The notes under the pieces were generated by a model. It saw nothing but the letters and a program-made list of their open reading frames with translations. It was not told the origin of the DNA and made no database searches. From Sesamum alatum (taxonomy: Eukaryota > Streptophyta > Magnoliopsida > Lamiales > Pedaliaceae): a stretch of 64,000 nt of DNA. Of the stretch, positions 44,044-55,979 are shown piece after piece. Every line of letters begins with the position of its first letter. The stretch's first letter is position 1. Where the stretch lies: NCBI GenBank assembly GCA_034509735.1, contig JACGWO010000005.1, positions 29,852,479-29,916,478 on the forward strand. The letters run 5' to 3'. Position numbers and translations under genes: made by a program.

Positions 44044-45529
44044 TTAATGCTCCCACTATTTATACGAAAAAACGGTACTCTCAAACATTGTTTTCGGGAA
44101 ACCCTTTCCCAGTGGGCTTGGGATCCACAGTGAATTTTCCCATACCCCGCTTTTACGATTCGCATGGGAAGAATCCTGTGGGAGGTATGCCATACCATTC
44201 TCGTTCCACGAGATTCCCAAGATTATTGCCTCACCCTTTCACATGATCCCGAGGACTCCAAGCGAATCATGCTAATCGGGCGTTAGACCCGACCCAATCA
44301 ACCGAATCATAGACCCGCTGCTACCTCCACGACTCGTGAGACAGGTAACAGTGGTCTACTTTTCGTTCATGACACAGTGCAGCTTCTTTTAAGTACGATA
44401 GACATGCCACGACTCGTGAGACCACGCTATCAACCTAAATTAGCTTCCTCACTATGCCATGGACTGAAAGGCATGGACAAACTCCTAGAGTCCATGTCCT
44501 TTTTTGCCTAGGGCCTAATATTTGGACATTGGTCCAACCAATGTGAGAGTAGTAAATGACCGAGATCTCATATGTATAAATATAAAAACATTCATCCATA
44601 ATGCGTAAATAAATAAATTACATCCCATAGCAGTTATATGATAAATAAAATCCATTCATCCATCATAACAACCACATGCAAAATTAAAACCTAGCATGCC
44701 CCTATTGGATGATCACGAGCCCGAATCCTATGCGAGCCACTAAGCCCGCAGTGGATCTATGGTCAATCTAGAGTTGGTCCTACACTATTACATTAATAGT
44801 AACCCAATCATCATTTTGATGGGCCTTGGTCTCTTTTCTCTTTCATTTCTTCATGATACGCCTTGGATCCTCGGTTCTGGGCTCTCCATGTGGACCTTCC
44901 TTCTTCTCCACCAAATACATTGAAAATTAAAACCTCACTCCTATTCTACTCTCATTACATATTTAAAAAGAAACCCCAGCGAAAACCCAGGGGGAGTACA
45001 TTAGGAAGGAGGAAGAATGCCTTATTATTCCAAGTCAACTAGAAGGGGAGAAGGAGAAAGCAGAAAAAGAGGCACACAGGCCCAACATAAAATTAAACCA
45101 TACATTCAGTCTAGGGCTCGTGATCATCCATTTCCATTGAACGCACATAATAACATAATCCAATCACATAAATATATGCTAACATTCCATGATTACCAAT
45201 CCTATAAATCCAAGATAAAATAAATGTGCCACGTATGAAAAATATGGCACAACCGTTGACAATAATATTTCCCGTTTTAGGAAGACCCTTCCTCATTATT
45301 TGTAGATAAGTTATCCCCGGGATTCCAAATCCAATAAACTTAACCTCCCAAAATAATGTTCTTAGAAAATAAGCAAAATTAAACAAAACGAATTTTCTGA
45401 ATTAATTCAGAAATTAAAAAATTGAAAATAACCAGAAAAATGTCACCGTCAACCAGCTGCCGCCACCGGCAGCAGTCAGCCGGCACACGCAGGCCCCTGC
45501 CTGCCTGCGCGCGCGCCTGGTCGGCAGCT
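44044..45529 (-). other. Copia-II leader
   Basis: Non-coding in the sense direction. It shares with the other leaders the twin near-palindromes CCACGACTCGTGAG (44327 and 44408), AGCCCGCAGTGGATCTATGG, and near its right end a GC-rich patch (CCTGCCTGCGCGCGCGCCTGG, about 45498-45520), a remnant of the long CpG tract seen in Copia-III. The deletion joining leader to LTR lies in or next to this patch. Confidence 0.7.
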
Positions 45530-45964
45530 GTTTGGAACCGGGAACACACGTCATACCTAACCAACCCTACTCAAGGTCCTCCGTAGGACGGTTCCCGCGA
45601 GTCACCTTAGTCAGCTGCTCCCTAGTGGGCTAACCCACTAACACTGCTTAGTGCAAGTCTCAACGGGAATCTCGGTACCCATTTTCGAGATTCCTTAACT
45701 TGGAGTTTTCCGGACTGATTCGGCAGGACTGATTTCATGGACCTACCTCCAAGCGTAGTCCCAGTCCCCGAAATGTGTTTTCAGTCCGTGGGCTTTGTTT
45801 GCGTAGTGAACATAAATATAAAGCAGATAAAGTGAACACAAATAAAGTAATGTCAAATGAATATCACTTCTTATTCATTAATAATTTATCAAATCCTTGA
45901 AATTGTTTAGACATAGGTTACATTTTTCCTGCCAAGATTGGCTACATGGTCACCTATTCTAACA
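45530..45964 (-). repeat. Copia-II 5' LTR remnant
   Basis: About 435 bases matching the part of the 3' LTR from about 37421 to 37887 (GTTTGGAACCGGGAAC .. CTATTCTAACA), with a short internal loss near 45640. The remainder of the LTR and the PBS are deleted. Confidence 0.85.
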
Positions 45965-45969
45965 GATAC

Positions 45970-46718
45970 ATAATAAATTTCATGTACACAATTGTGAAAA
46001 AAAACCTAAAAATTCTATAATTTTATGAAAATAAAAATGTAATTTACAAAATTTTTAAAATTTTCTGTAATTTTTATATCATTTTGGTCAATTTTCTGCA
46101 ATTTCATAAAATTTATTTGGATAATTTTCTATAATTTGTCAAAATCTTGGTAATTTTCTGAAATTTAAAAAAATTGGGGTAATTTTCTATAATTTGTCAA
46201 AATTTGGGTAATTTTATGAAATTTTTGAAAATTTTGGGTAATTTTCTGTCATTTGTTAAAATTTTGGTAATTTTATGAATTTTATGAAAATTGGGGTAAT
46301 ATTCTATAATTTGTCAAAAATTTGTTAATTTTCTGAAATTTTGGTAAATTTGGGTAATTTTCTATACTATTCTGTAAGGATATAGGCAAATATTAGTATT
46401 TAGTATAAATATATAGAAAAATACAAGGATTTAGTGTAATTTTAGGGTCAAATTTTAGAATTTAGTATAAATATATAGAAAAATAGAAGGATTTTGTGCA
46501 ATTTTAGGGTCAAATTTTGCGATTTAGTATAAATATATAGGAAAAATATGAGAATTTAGTGTAATTAACCATCAACTTTGGGTTCTATTATATATTTTAG
46601 GAAATAATATTAGGATTTAGTAAACATTGTACGAAAAATTGGGATTCATTATCCAATTATTAATTTAAAAAATTAGAAAAACTCATATGACTAATATTTT
46701 TCTAAAACATTATAGATC
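45970..46718 (+). other. CACTA-2 ORF1 leader intron, 3' part
   Basis: Degenerate tandem repeats of GGTAATTTTCTATAATTTGTC (about 46080-46360), then longer repeats around TTTAGTATAAATATATAGAAAAATA (46393-46560). No coding. The intron ends just before ORF1. Confidence 0.5.
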
Positions 46719-47304
46719 ATGTTTGGGCGGGATTTTCCACCTCGAGGAGGTGGACGTGGCCGCGGTTGTGGTCGTGACCGCGGTCGCGGCTCACCGGCTA
46801 TACCGCCGGCTGGTGTTGCTTCCCAGGATGGGGAAGTAGTGCTCCAACCACCACCGGTGGCAGAGCAGGCACCCGCACCACCTGCGCCGGATCAGCAGCT
46901 TGGTGCGTCTACCGCTGCGCCGGATCAGCAGCCCCGACCATCCACTACCGCACCGGTGGTCGATCCGTCCCGTCCATGGGCTGCCCCACCACCACCACCA
47001 CCACCACCACTCCCACCACCATCCGTATGCCAGTACATCACACTCGCCGATGCGAGGTATATTTATATTTTTAATTTTTTTTTGTAATTTAAATTAATAT
47101 TTTTATGTCATACTAATTATTTTATAATTTCAGTTTTGATCGGAAGATCCACGAGCGCATGTACGCGGTCGTGCGAAGACACTATCCCCATCCTTGGGGC
47201 AGTTTGCGCAAGGTGCCGCCATAGCACCAGCATTTCTGGTTTGAGAGTTTGAAGCTAACGGCAATTAAGTTTTGTTTTTAAATATTTTAACAATCTAAGT
47301 TATG

Positions 47305-47337
<33 letters not shown>

Positions 47338-48268
47338 TAGATGACGTACTGGTGGGACGCTGACAACGAGTCGATGTTCAAGATCTTCCACGTTTGGGTG
47401 GGGAAGTTCCTTAGGAAGAAGTTCGTCCTCGCCAGACAGTCCCTGCAGAAGCCTCTATGACTGACGAACGAGGTCTGGCGGCAGCTCCTCCTGTACTGGG
47501 AGTCCTGGGAGTTCAAGCAGGAGTGCGAGAAGAACAAGGCGAACCGGAACGCCAACCCAGCCGCATCCGCCACTGTGTATCGCGGGGGATCTATCTCCAT
47601 CGGTATGCACAAGCGAAAATTGGTAAGATATTTAATGTTATTTCAATTATTTATTACTATTAAATTAAAATGGTAATAACTGTTTCTCATTTCCTTTTAC
47701 AGGAGGAGCAGCTCGGCCGGCCAGTGAAGCAGATGGAGTTATTCTCCAGATGTTACAAGAAGAAGGCCGACGGCGGCTGGAGCGGACCGAGGGCAGCGGA
47801 GGTGGCGGTAAGTTGTACTTAATACATTCTAGTTTATTTTTTTAAATGTTTGAAAATTTTCTAATTTATTCTAATTATTTTTTCAGGAGATGTTCCAGAA
47901 GATGATGGAGGATCATCAGTCTCAAGCCCGTGCAATCCTGGGGATCCTGCTTCCGAATCAGAGGGCTCGGTGGCGCAAATCGAGCAGCAGATGTGGCTGG
48001 CTTGCGTCTGGGGCAAGAACAAGGGCCAAGTATTTGGTCTTGGTTCTGAGGCCCTGGGTGTCAGCCAGACCATTACCTCGCCATCACCACCGCCACCGCA
48101 CCGCCACTGCCACCGCCCGCACCAGAGGCAGCGCCTTCGTCAAACATGGAGGGTATGATGAAGGCCATGCAAACCAGTCACTCTGGCGCTAGATCGTCAC
48201 GGCCTCCTAGAGACCCCACCCTTCCAGACATTGATGAGATGGACGAGGCCGATGGGGACGAGGAGTAG
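46719..48268 (+). pseudogene. CACTA-2 ORF1 (Transposase_24-type protein)
   Basis: Starts MFGRDFPPRGGGRGRG, an Arg/Gly-rich then Pro-rich N-terminus. Exon 1 ends ADAR before GTATAT (47055); exon 2 begins after TTTCAG (FDRKIHERMYAVVRRHYP). A following exon has FKIFHVWVGKFLRKKFVLARQ, then KPL-TGA-LTNEVWRQLL where TGG is expected (47458), and EFKQECEKNKANRNANP. Later exons give QLGRPVKQMELFSRCYKKKADGGW, EMFQKMMED and WGKNKGQVFGLGSEA. The end is DEMDEADGDEE with TAG at 48266-48268. This matches the plant transposon protein family (PF03004). The role is probably binding subterminal motifs. One nonsense, one stop near 47222 and one frameshift near 47920 disable it. Confidence 0.8.
47305..47334. repeat. 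AT microsatellite
   Basis: About 14 AT units in an intron of CACTA-2 ORF1. Confidence 0.85.
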
Positions 48269-49168
48269 ATTATGTATTTTTTATTATTTATTTTTTTCTT
48301 GTAATTAAATCGGATAATATTCGTATTTAATAAAATTTTTATTTCTAAATTATGCATTTTTTTATATTTAAATATTATCTATAAATATTATTAATAATTT
48401 AATTTATATTTAAATGATAATAATTATTACTATAAAAAAAATTAATAATTCATTTGTTAGGAAAGGTACTTTAGACGGCGTTTCAGCGCCAAATACCGTT
48501 CCAAAATTTGACTGTTTTAAAAACGTACCGTTCCCAATACCGATGAAATAGCCATTCCAAAAATAGAAGACGACCGTTCCTAAAGACGGGACGTACCGTG
48601 CCTACATGTATTCCAAAATCAATTCTTTCGTGGTTAGGCTTTCGTTCTAAAGAAAATACCAAAAACCGGTCCAAAGTGGTATTCCAAAGTTGGAGTGCTA
48701 AAACCATTCCTAAGGGACGCGACAAAAATATATTCCAGTTACTGATCATAATCTATACAACTTACCGTTCCTATATGTATTCCAGATATCATGCTAAATT
48801 GTATCCACAACATAAGGTGACAATTCCAAAATGTGTTCTAACTACCGTTTCTATTTGCGCGATTTAATTTCGATGCTACCGTTTCTAAAGTTTATAAGGT
48901 GTTCCAAATACAAAAAATATAAATTCATACGTACAAAGGTAATTAGGAACGGTAACCCGAAAATATGCCAAAAACCGTTCCCAAATAGGAATGGTGGCTT
49001 CGTTACCGTTCCTAATTGTTAGGATCGCCTCTTATTGCTGTGGATTGTCTCCCGTTCCTCAACCGTTCTTAATTACAGTCCAAAAGGATACAGTGAACTA
49101 TTTACCATTTCAAAAATTAAAAAAATCGTTCATGTTACCGTTTCAATTCCCGCATTTTTTTTGTAGTG
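48269..49168 (+). repeat. CACTA-2 3' subterminal region and right TIR
   Basis: After the ORF1 stop, from about 48490, come many TACCGTTCC / GGAACGGTA copies (48497, 48528, 48573, 48765, 48950, 48977, 49007). The region ends in TTTTTTTTGTAGTG at 49168. Confidence 0.75.
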
Positions 49169-49979
49169 TAATATGAAATAAATTTGTATATTCATAATTA
49201 TTAATATTACACTAATATAACTATCATCTTATATTTCCGTACTGCATCGCTTAATCAGACTGTCAAAATTTAGATCAGCCCGTTAGATATGATCAAATCG
49301 ACGAAAGAATACATTCGATGAAGTTCTAGACTAATTTGATACATGAATGTCGAGATATCGTATCCGGAACATCTGTTAGTCTTTCAAATCGGTACATCAT
49401 TCAATCAGGCCATGTGATTATAAATAAGACCGTCATATATGATGAAATAGACAGAGTCTTATATGCATTTAAGTTTGGTATGACTCTAGCTCACGGATTT
49501 TGGAATATCGTACCCGGATTATAACTTTGACAATTTAGGCACATTTTGTAATATCGTTTTAAATGGTATTGAATTTTAATATTTTGGAAAGGCTACGATT
49601 CAAGTCTTGGAACTGTATTTAAAATTTTGACTCCCTCCAAATTTTCAATATTTTTGTCAAACGAATACCTTGGGCTGGTACTGTTCAATATGACCGACAA
49701 TTTCAAAATTTGAATTTTCTCCCATATTTGGAGTTGGCGCCAGTTTTAATTTTCATTTGTAACGGCCTTTTCAATAGTTTTGATACAATTACCATTCCAA
49801 AATTTGAAGTTTCCACCAATTTTTGGGGTCTCTGCCAAATATGTATAAGTTTGGTATGACTACTGGAACGGTTTCTTTAATCATAACCGTTCCAAAATGT
49901 ATTTAAAAAAATATATATTCATAAAATATTTTAAACTTAAATATTTCAATAAAAAAAACCACAACCTAGCACTAGATAC
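49169..49979 (-). other. CACTA-1 spacer downstream of TNP2
   Basis: Homologous to 33850-34720 of CACTA-2: unique segments at 49240-49560, and GGAACGG/CCGTTCC motifs at 49866, 49885 and nearby. Non-coding. Confidence 0.65.
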
Positions 49980-50482
49980 TCAATCTTCATCTTCTTTATT
50001 CTCGTAGTCCTCAAAGCTATTTTCGTCATCCCCGTCTTCTTCAATATCGGTGACACCATGGGGGAACGGGATGTTCCTGCTCCCTGTTGAAGTGCCACAG
50101 AAAGATCAATGACTAGTGTATACCATGAGGATCATGCAAGTCATACGTCTGATTGTTCGTAGCAACATCAGGGACAGGTATGACTTCCTCCGGCTGATAT
50201 GCTGCATCGGTCTATCGAGAGTCATCAACTACTCTTCGAGCCTTGATTTTGCAAACGGTCATCCAATCCGCTTTGTCTCTCTTCATGCTTGGGTACTCTG
50301 TGTAGTAAACTTGTATTGCTTGTAGCATACAACCTCTGCAGTCGGGGAGTAAGCGGCAGGTACCTAAGAATGACATACGAGACTTCTTATGGTGGGGGTC
50401 TCGCTTCCTGGTCGGCTTGTACCTAGCGTCTCCACAAAACTTGTAGTAGTCCAGATCAATGTCGTCCTTTCAGTACAACATC
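49980..50482 (-). pseudogene. CACTA-1 TNP2 transposase, internally deleted (3' part)
   Basis: On minus from 50482: LYWKDDIDLDYYKF-like sequence (with a one-base shift), ARYKPTRKRDPHHKKS, FLRYLPLTPRLQRLYA, then a direct jump near 50330 to QAIQVYYTEYPSMKRDKADW of DUF4216 and KIKARRVVDDSR. It ends in an acidic tail (DYENKEDED, stop at 49980-49982). Compared with CACTA-2, about 1.7 kb including DUF4218 and most of Transposase_21 is missing. This is the usual form of a non-autonomous derivative. The 5' part is on the other side of Copia-III. Confidence 0.8.
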
Positions 50483-52803
50483 TGAAAGAAATCGGTGGAT
50501 CGGCCCGGGAGATGAGCGCGTATAGCGGAAGCGCGGAATAGTGCGTAATAAAAATTACAAAGCATAATTAAATGGAATTTAAAATATGCATAATATTCAT
50601 AAACGAATCAAGGGGTGTGCCCTTGATTCTCCCGGGCGTTCGGTGTATCTCATGTTCAATAAAACACAACATGGAGGCCATAGAATTGAAATCGAAAAAA
50701 ACGAAATTAAAGAACCTACCCGGTTGTAGTTTTGTCTTCGTTCGGCTACATGCATTGTTCCCCGTTTTGCACCAAGATCTCAAGAAGAGACCCTCTAAAT
50801 CATCTCACTCGCTCCACCGAAAAGCAAACAACCCTTGTGCTAGCAAAAATAATTTGGGGAGAAGAGACATCGATAGACGCTATGAATTAACGCAATCAAT
50901 GTCTCTTATGTTCTTAACTTGAATAAATCAAGAAGAACAAAGTAGTATTCTTGGAGAGAAGAAAGAGGAGTGGACGAATTTGAGAGGGAATTTGAGAGAT
51001 GAGAGTTGTAGAGAATAGTAGGTGTAAGTGTGTGTTTTTTTTAAGTATTTATAGAAGATGGAATTCCTATTCCTTCTCAAACTCTTCCAAAGAGACACAC
51101 TTTGACTAGGATTTTGACCTAGTCAAATCCTAGTCAAATTAGGCTTTGATTAAGTCAAATTAATCATGGCCCTTCATCTCATCATTCTCTAGATCAAATC
51201 TTGTCCATCCATTTTGATGGGCTTTATGGAATGGGCCTATTTAATTCTAAATTAAATATTCCCATGGACTTTATATTAAAATCCTATTTAATATACTAAG
51301 CCCATTAATTAATGGAATGGACTTTATTTAATTCCAAATTAAATAGTCCATGGACTTTATATTAAATCCTATTTAATACCAAGCCCATTAATTAATTCCA
51401 TGGAATGGGATTATTTAATTCTAAATTAAATAGTCCCATGGACTTTATATTAAATCCTATTTAATATACTAAGCCCATTAATTAATTAATGGAATGGACT
51501 TTATTTAATTCCAAATTAAATAGTCCATGGACTTTATATTAAATCCTATTTAATACCAAGCCCATTAATTAATTAATTCACCCTTTTAATCTAATTAAAA
51601 GGAAAGCCCATGCTTTGTAAAATTCATAAATCTAATTTATGAACTCAAGCCCGATTATTCCAAATAATACATCGAGGCTTGTATCTCCAAGAAGTATAAT
51701 TTAATTCCATTAAATTAAACCTTCTCCCGAAATTAATTCCAAATTAATTCCCTTTCATTTGGTGTAGCGGGTGTGACTCTTTAGGTTCACCTTTCAGCTA
51801 GACTTGGACCTACTTTTCATTATTTCATAACTAAAGTAGTCCGTTACCATGGGTGGCCATCTAGCAACGGTCCATGGCACTAGAGACTAGGTGAATTTAT
51901 GGTGTGAACATTTAGGCTCCGAGTTATACGCAGGTGCGGTCCTACCGACGCTCGATACGTACGGGTACGGTCCTACTGTCGCCTGTCTCCCGGCCTTTAG
52001 TCTAGGGGTCGGTTCCCATCGTTGACTAGGCAACTATGCATAATGCTCGAGATAGGTTTAACTCGACGTAGGAAATCCTTTCCCACTACATCAAGTGCTA
52101 TGGCCATAGACTTTGTGAGTCTAAACCATCTCCGAGCGCATAGGAGATCTTGCTGTCATATCCTTTGACAGGGGACAGATCCTATCTTGGAATTCACCGT
52201 TCTTACATACTCCGACTGCACTGGACGAGGCTTATGATGACCATGTGATATAATCGGTCAAATTTCACCAGATCCAAGATACAGCCTTAGTATGTAGGGG
52301 ACTGCCGTGATCCTCAAGTCCGAGGACTAATCCCGTACTATCGGAACCGGGAATACGAGTCATACCGACCAAGCCCGAGTAGCTTCTATATGACGATTCC
52401 CGCGAGTCACCTCAGTCGGCCGCTCCCCAGCAGGCCGACCCACTAACACTGCTTAGACGATCCTCGTCACCCGTCGATGAAACACGACAGCAGATGCTTA
52501 GTGCAAGTCTCAAATGGATTCTCGATGCCCTGTCTCGAGATTCCTTTGACTTGGAGTATTTCAGACTGATTCGGTGAAACTGATTTCATGAACCTACCTC
52601 CAAGCGTAGTTCCAATTTCCCGAAATGTTATTTCAGTCTGTGGGCGTTTGTTGTGACATCGTATCGATGCAAGCAGTAAGTACAACAAACTCATGCCTAT
52701 GAATCCTTACTACATTCATTAACATAATATTACTTGTTCACAGATTGACGAATGGTTCTCAGAACAGCCAATACCATTGACTTTCTGGTCACCTATTCTA
52801 ACA
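50483..52803 (-). repeat. Copia-III 3' LTR
   Basis: 2,321 bases from TGAAAGAAATCGGTGG to CTATTCTAACA. About 330 bases longer than the Copia-II LTR, mainly through a tandem repeat at 51261-51590. A TATA box (TATAAATAC, minus) lies at 51045-51053. Differences from the 5' LTR seen by eye: CATGGAGG/CATAGAGG (near 50671), a one-base indel near 50845, and GATTAAG/GGTTAAG near 51147. Confidence 0.95.
51261..51590. repeat. Tandem repeat inside the Copia-III LTR (about 4 units)
   Basis: Units start at CCATGGACTTTATATTAAA near 51261, 51348, 51434 and 51525, giving periods of about 86-91 bases. The same array is in the 5' LTR (about 59133-59460). It lies in the U3 part of the LTR, upstream of the TATA box. 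Confidence 0.85.
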
Positions 52804-55800
52804 ATCTCCCACTTGACCAATAAGTCAATTACCCACTTTGTTCAGAATCCTCTGAGTATGAGTAATCTACGATACCGACTAAGGTATTGTGAGTCCGCTT
52901 ATATTTCCTTGCGAAGCAATACGGTCTAACCGTGTTACCTCTATCCACCATTGCCTCTTAGAGATGGTGGTTGTCTAAGAATATTTCGTGGATCTTGTGA
53001 TGAGATCTCGTGCCAATACTCCCATAGCCAAGTTGCCTGCCATATAGGCAAACATGGCTTGGTCGTGCTAGGCGCCACGTCCATCCTATGGACGCGGTCT
53101 TCATCAGTGACCACTATCCGATGCACTCGTCATTGGGCCTGACTGTGCATACCTTTGAGACTAACTGGTTTTCACTTATGCTCTGGAAGCTAGTATCGCT
53201 TTAGCCTTCCAAAGCAACTCTCAACAGACGGTGCATCATGAACACATCTTTAGTCCTTATTCAGGTACTAAGGATCGTTCTTGATTGCTGTCTTCAACCC
53301 CTCAGTGCATTACCGATTTATGTTGAGCCATGCTAGAAGCACTCTCAACATCGGTTCCTATGCACCGAGTAAACATATCATATGTTTGCCTAGGTTAAGA
53401 CGTAGGGGATACTCAACATCCAAGCCTTCTCATTAGTCCACCGTGACTAAGTCTTGAATGGCTTGATGCTTTATGCATAGTATCCAAGTTTTCTCATCAG
53501 TCTTACTATGACTGAGTCTCGAACAACTTGTCCCTCTACATATATGAGTTTTTCTCATCAGTCCACCATGACTGAGTCTTTGAAAAGCTTAATTCATGAT
53601 ATGTATGTGGGATCCCTAAAATGTCATCGAGAATTTTCGTGAGTTACAGTTTGTGTTTTAGTGATTCCTAATGCCTTGAATTCATCCATGAATCAAGATA
53701 TTACACACTTAAACACTTGGAACACCATTTCTACTCCCACTGATCACCTACGTCGTTTAAGACCGAGTCATGCTCCGTATGAGCTCGTCAAAACGAATAT
53801 TCCAATTATGCGGTGTTTCAAATCTTGTTTGAATTTCCTAGTGGATTCTATGGCTCCTCTCCATAAATCCTACTACGATGTCCAACATCACGTTCCGCAG
53901 GTCATTTGGATTATTATCCAAATTTGACCGAACATATCCCGATCACTCGTACCTCTTACGACATTCGGGTTCGTTCTTAAGGGGACTTGGAATATGATCA
54001 ATTTAAGAAAGAAATGCAATTATAAGCAACGTTTAGCATTATTCTGTCGTAAACTTGTACAAATTAGACACCGAGTCTAATTTGTCTCCCACTAGTCCCT
54101 TGACGTATGTAGGATCCTTCTACATGCTCAAGGACTTTGTCGGGACATAGGCTTGCCAAACCATGGCTCCTTGTGCGTGACTCTTGGCAAAGTGCCATGT
54201 TCCTTACGTTGGCAATTTTGAGTCTACGTCTACACGGGCTAAGGTAATTGGGCGAAACTTCGATCGATCTTCGTCCAACGAGATTCGATCGTTCCCTTTA
54301 TCAGAGACCGTCATACTTGGCCTTTATAGGAAATGTTTCATTGAGAATTCCATTTTCAACTTGGATGCTCAAGAGCTCCCACTAAATACACGGCCTTTTC
54401 GATCCTATCGAAACAGGTTTAATTTTGCAACCATTTATGGTTCACCTCCTTAAGTCTAATTCCCAAACCTCCTATGGGACCTTTAGACTTTTGAACCCTC
54501 TTATGGTCTTTGTGTATTAGTAACCTACAGTTGTCTTATTGGCTCCCTTCCAATAGACTATTTGGCAAGCCTACTTTGTCCAACAAAGAGCTTTCGGACT
54601 TTCTTCTTCATAAAAGACTTGTAAATTTAGTCGATTCGAATCATCTATTTCTAGATTCATCGAACTTTCCAATTTACTTATCTTTTAATAAGAAGAAACG
54701 TCCTAGCTGTTGTAGATGCCAAATCTGTAAGTTGGTCTTGATTAATCCATTTTAGATAATTTGAATTTTGAGTATCCATAAACCTTTTATGGGATGGTAT
54801 TTTAGGAATTTACGTACTAGCAAACATGAATCAATATTCAATAATTTTGTTTGATCAAATATGTATGTAATAAAACCTTTGTCCAACAAAGAGACATACT
54901 TTTGATCATGCTAGGTTACGTAATTCCTATATTATCCTAACATGATCACGATTATGGGCCTAACAAGTCTCTAGTCCTTTTCATCAATGGACCTTGCCAT
55001 TGTTGAATCCTAGAACTGTTCTTGGCTTTTAAGTCCTTATTCACTTTCTGCAAACCACCCGCAGATTAGTGATAGGAATGGTATCAAATACAAAATAAAG
55101 TGATCATGTCAATACTCAATATCAAATTTTACCTACATTGGAGAGAGGTTTAGAATACTCCCCTTTCCAATGGCCCTCTTAACGACAGTAAATGCTTACG
55201 TTCTTAGAAACTATGAACTTGACTGCTGAACCTTTTGCTCTTTCCTTTACCTCCACCTTGTGTTGTAAAGGAACAGCACTTGAAGTGCTTAATAGTTGAT
55301 GTCACCTTACCCTTCTTCCTCTTTTGGCGTCTGGCACCCTTGCCTTTCGCTATGGAGGTTGAAGCTCTCCTACTAGTACCGACGGTGCAGATTTTGCAAT
55401 CGTTGCTTCGTACTAGACCAACATAATTACCAACCTATGAAGATCTTTTCTAAGCTCATTCATGTTGATAATTAATGGTTCGTAGGAGGGAGGAAGAGAC
55501 TGAAGGATCATGTCAATGTACGTCTCTTTTTCAAGACTGACATGGAGGTCTTTTGAGCTTCTCCACTAGGGATTGCATCATCACTCCATGTTCTTTGTAC
55601 CGACATCCCTTCCGTCATCTTAGCTCCAAACATGCCTTCGTTGCATTCTACCCCACATGCTGGTCCAAGACCATATAGACATGATGCAAGCGAAGCATAG
55701 TTTGAGCCAACATCATTATATCCTTTTTGCCGGTGGTCATCCTTCAACTTTTGAACGCCAAGCGTTGCCTTAGTTGTCGACCCCTCCGGCAAGCGCTGAG

Positions 55801-55979
55801 GAACGCCCTCATTCCGGTATGTGAGTTAAGGTTCTGGAAATCTAAGACCATCTTAAGATTTCGCAGTCAATTCGTGTAATTGGTTCCTTTTTTAGTGAGC
55901 CTCTTAGTGATGTGTTTGGTGGATTCTTAGACATTCACAACATATATGAAACAGAAAATAATAAGCAGAATGAAGTAAT
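52804..55979 (-). pseudogene. Copia-III degenerate gag-pol
   Basis: Alignable by eye to the interior of Copia-II but without a surviving long frame. Recognisable pieces on minus: near 55790-55508 a shuffled gag (LPEGST, then FGAKMTEGMSVQ), near 55330-55200 the Lys-rich and zinc-knuckle region, near 54100 an integrase-RT piece, and near 52830-53200 the RNase H end. It is also shorter than Copia-II. It codes for no complete gag, protease, integrase, RT or RNase H. Confidence 0.75.

Larger units (their letters stand above)
35896..45964 (-). mobile_element. Copia-II, Ty1/copia retrotransposon with nested solo LTR
   Basis: Flanked by a perfect 5-base duplication, GATAC (35891-35895 and 45965-45969). 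On minus from the right: a 5' LTR remnant (45964-about 45530), leader, gag, protease, [solo LTR 42986-40994], integrase, RT, RNase H (stop at 37903-37905), PPT and 3' LTR (37887-35896). The PBS and about 1.5 kb of the 5' LTR were removed by a deletion whose junction is at about 45530. It sits in the ORF1 leader intron of CACTA-2. Confidence 0.9.
31043..49168 (+). mobile_element. CACTA-2, inner En/Spm-type transposon
   Basis: Left terminus CACTACAAAAAGATGCAGGA (31043) and right terminus, on minus, CACTACAAAAAAAATGCGGGA (49168) form matching TIRs of about 20 bases. Flanking 3-base sites are CAA and TAA. It carries TNP2 transposase (31055-33745), a two-cluster spacer, a CT-repeat leader and ORF1 (46719-48268), all on plus, then a subterminal region. 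Copia-II interrupts it at 35896-45964. The left subterminal region and the first transposase exon are missing: coding sequence begins right after the TIR. Confidence 0.8.

Noticed and set aside
51261..51590. CRISPR-like array
   Set aside because: Units are contiguous 86-91-base tandem repeats without spacers, inside an LTR of a plant element.
52951..54755. Short plus-strand frames as small genes
   Set aside because: They lie antisense in the decayed interior of Copia-III, and none shows a domain or conserved start.
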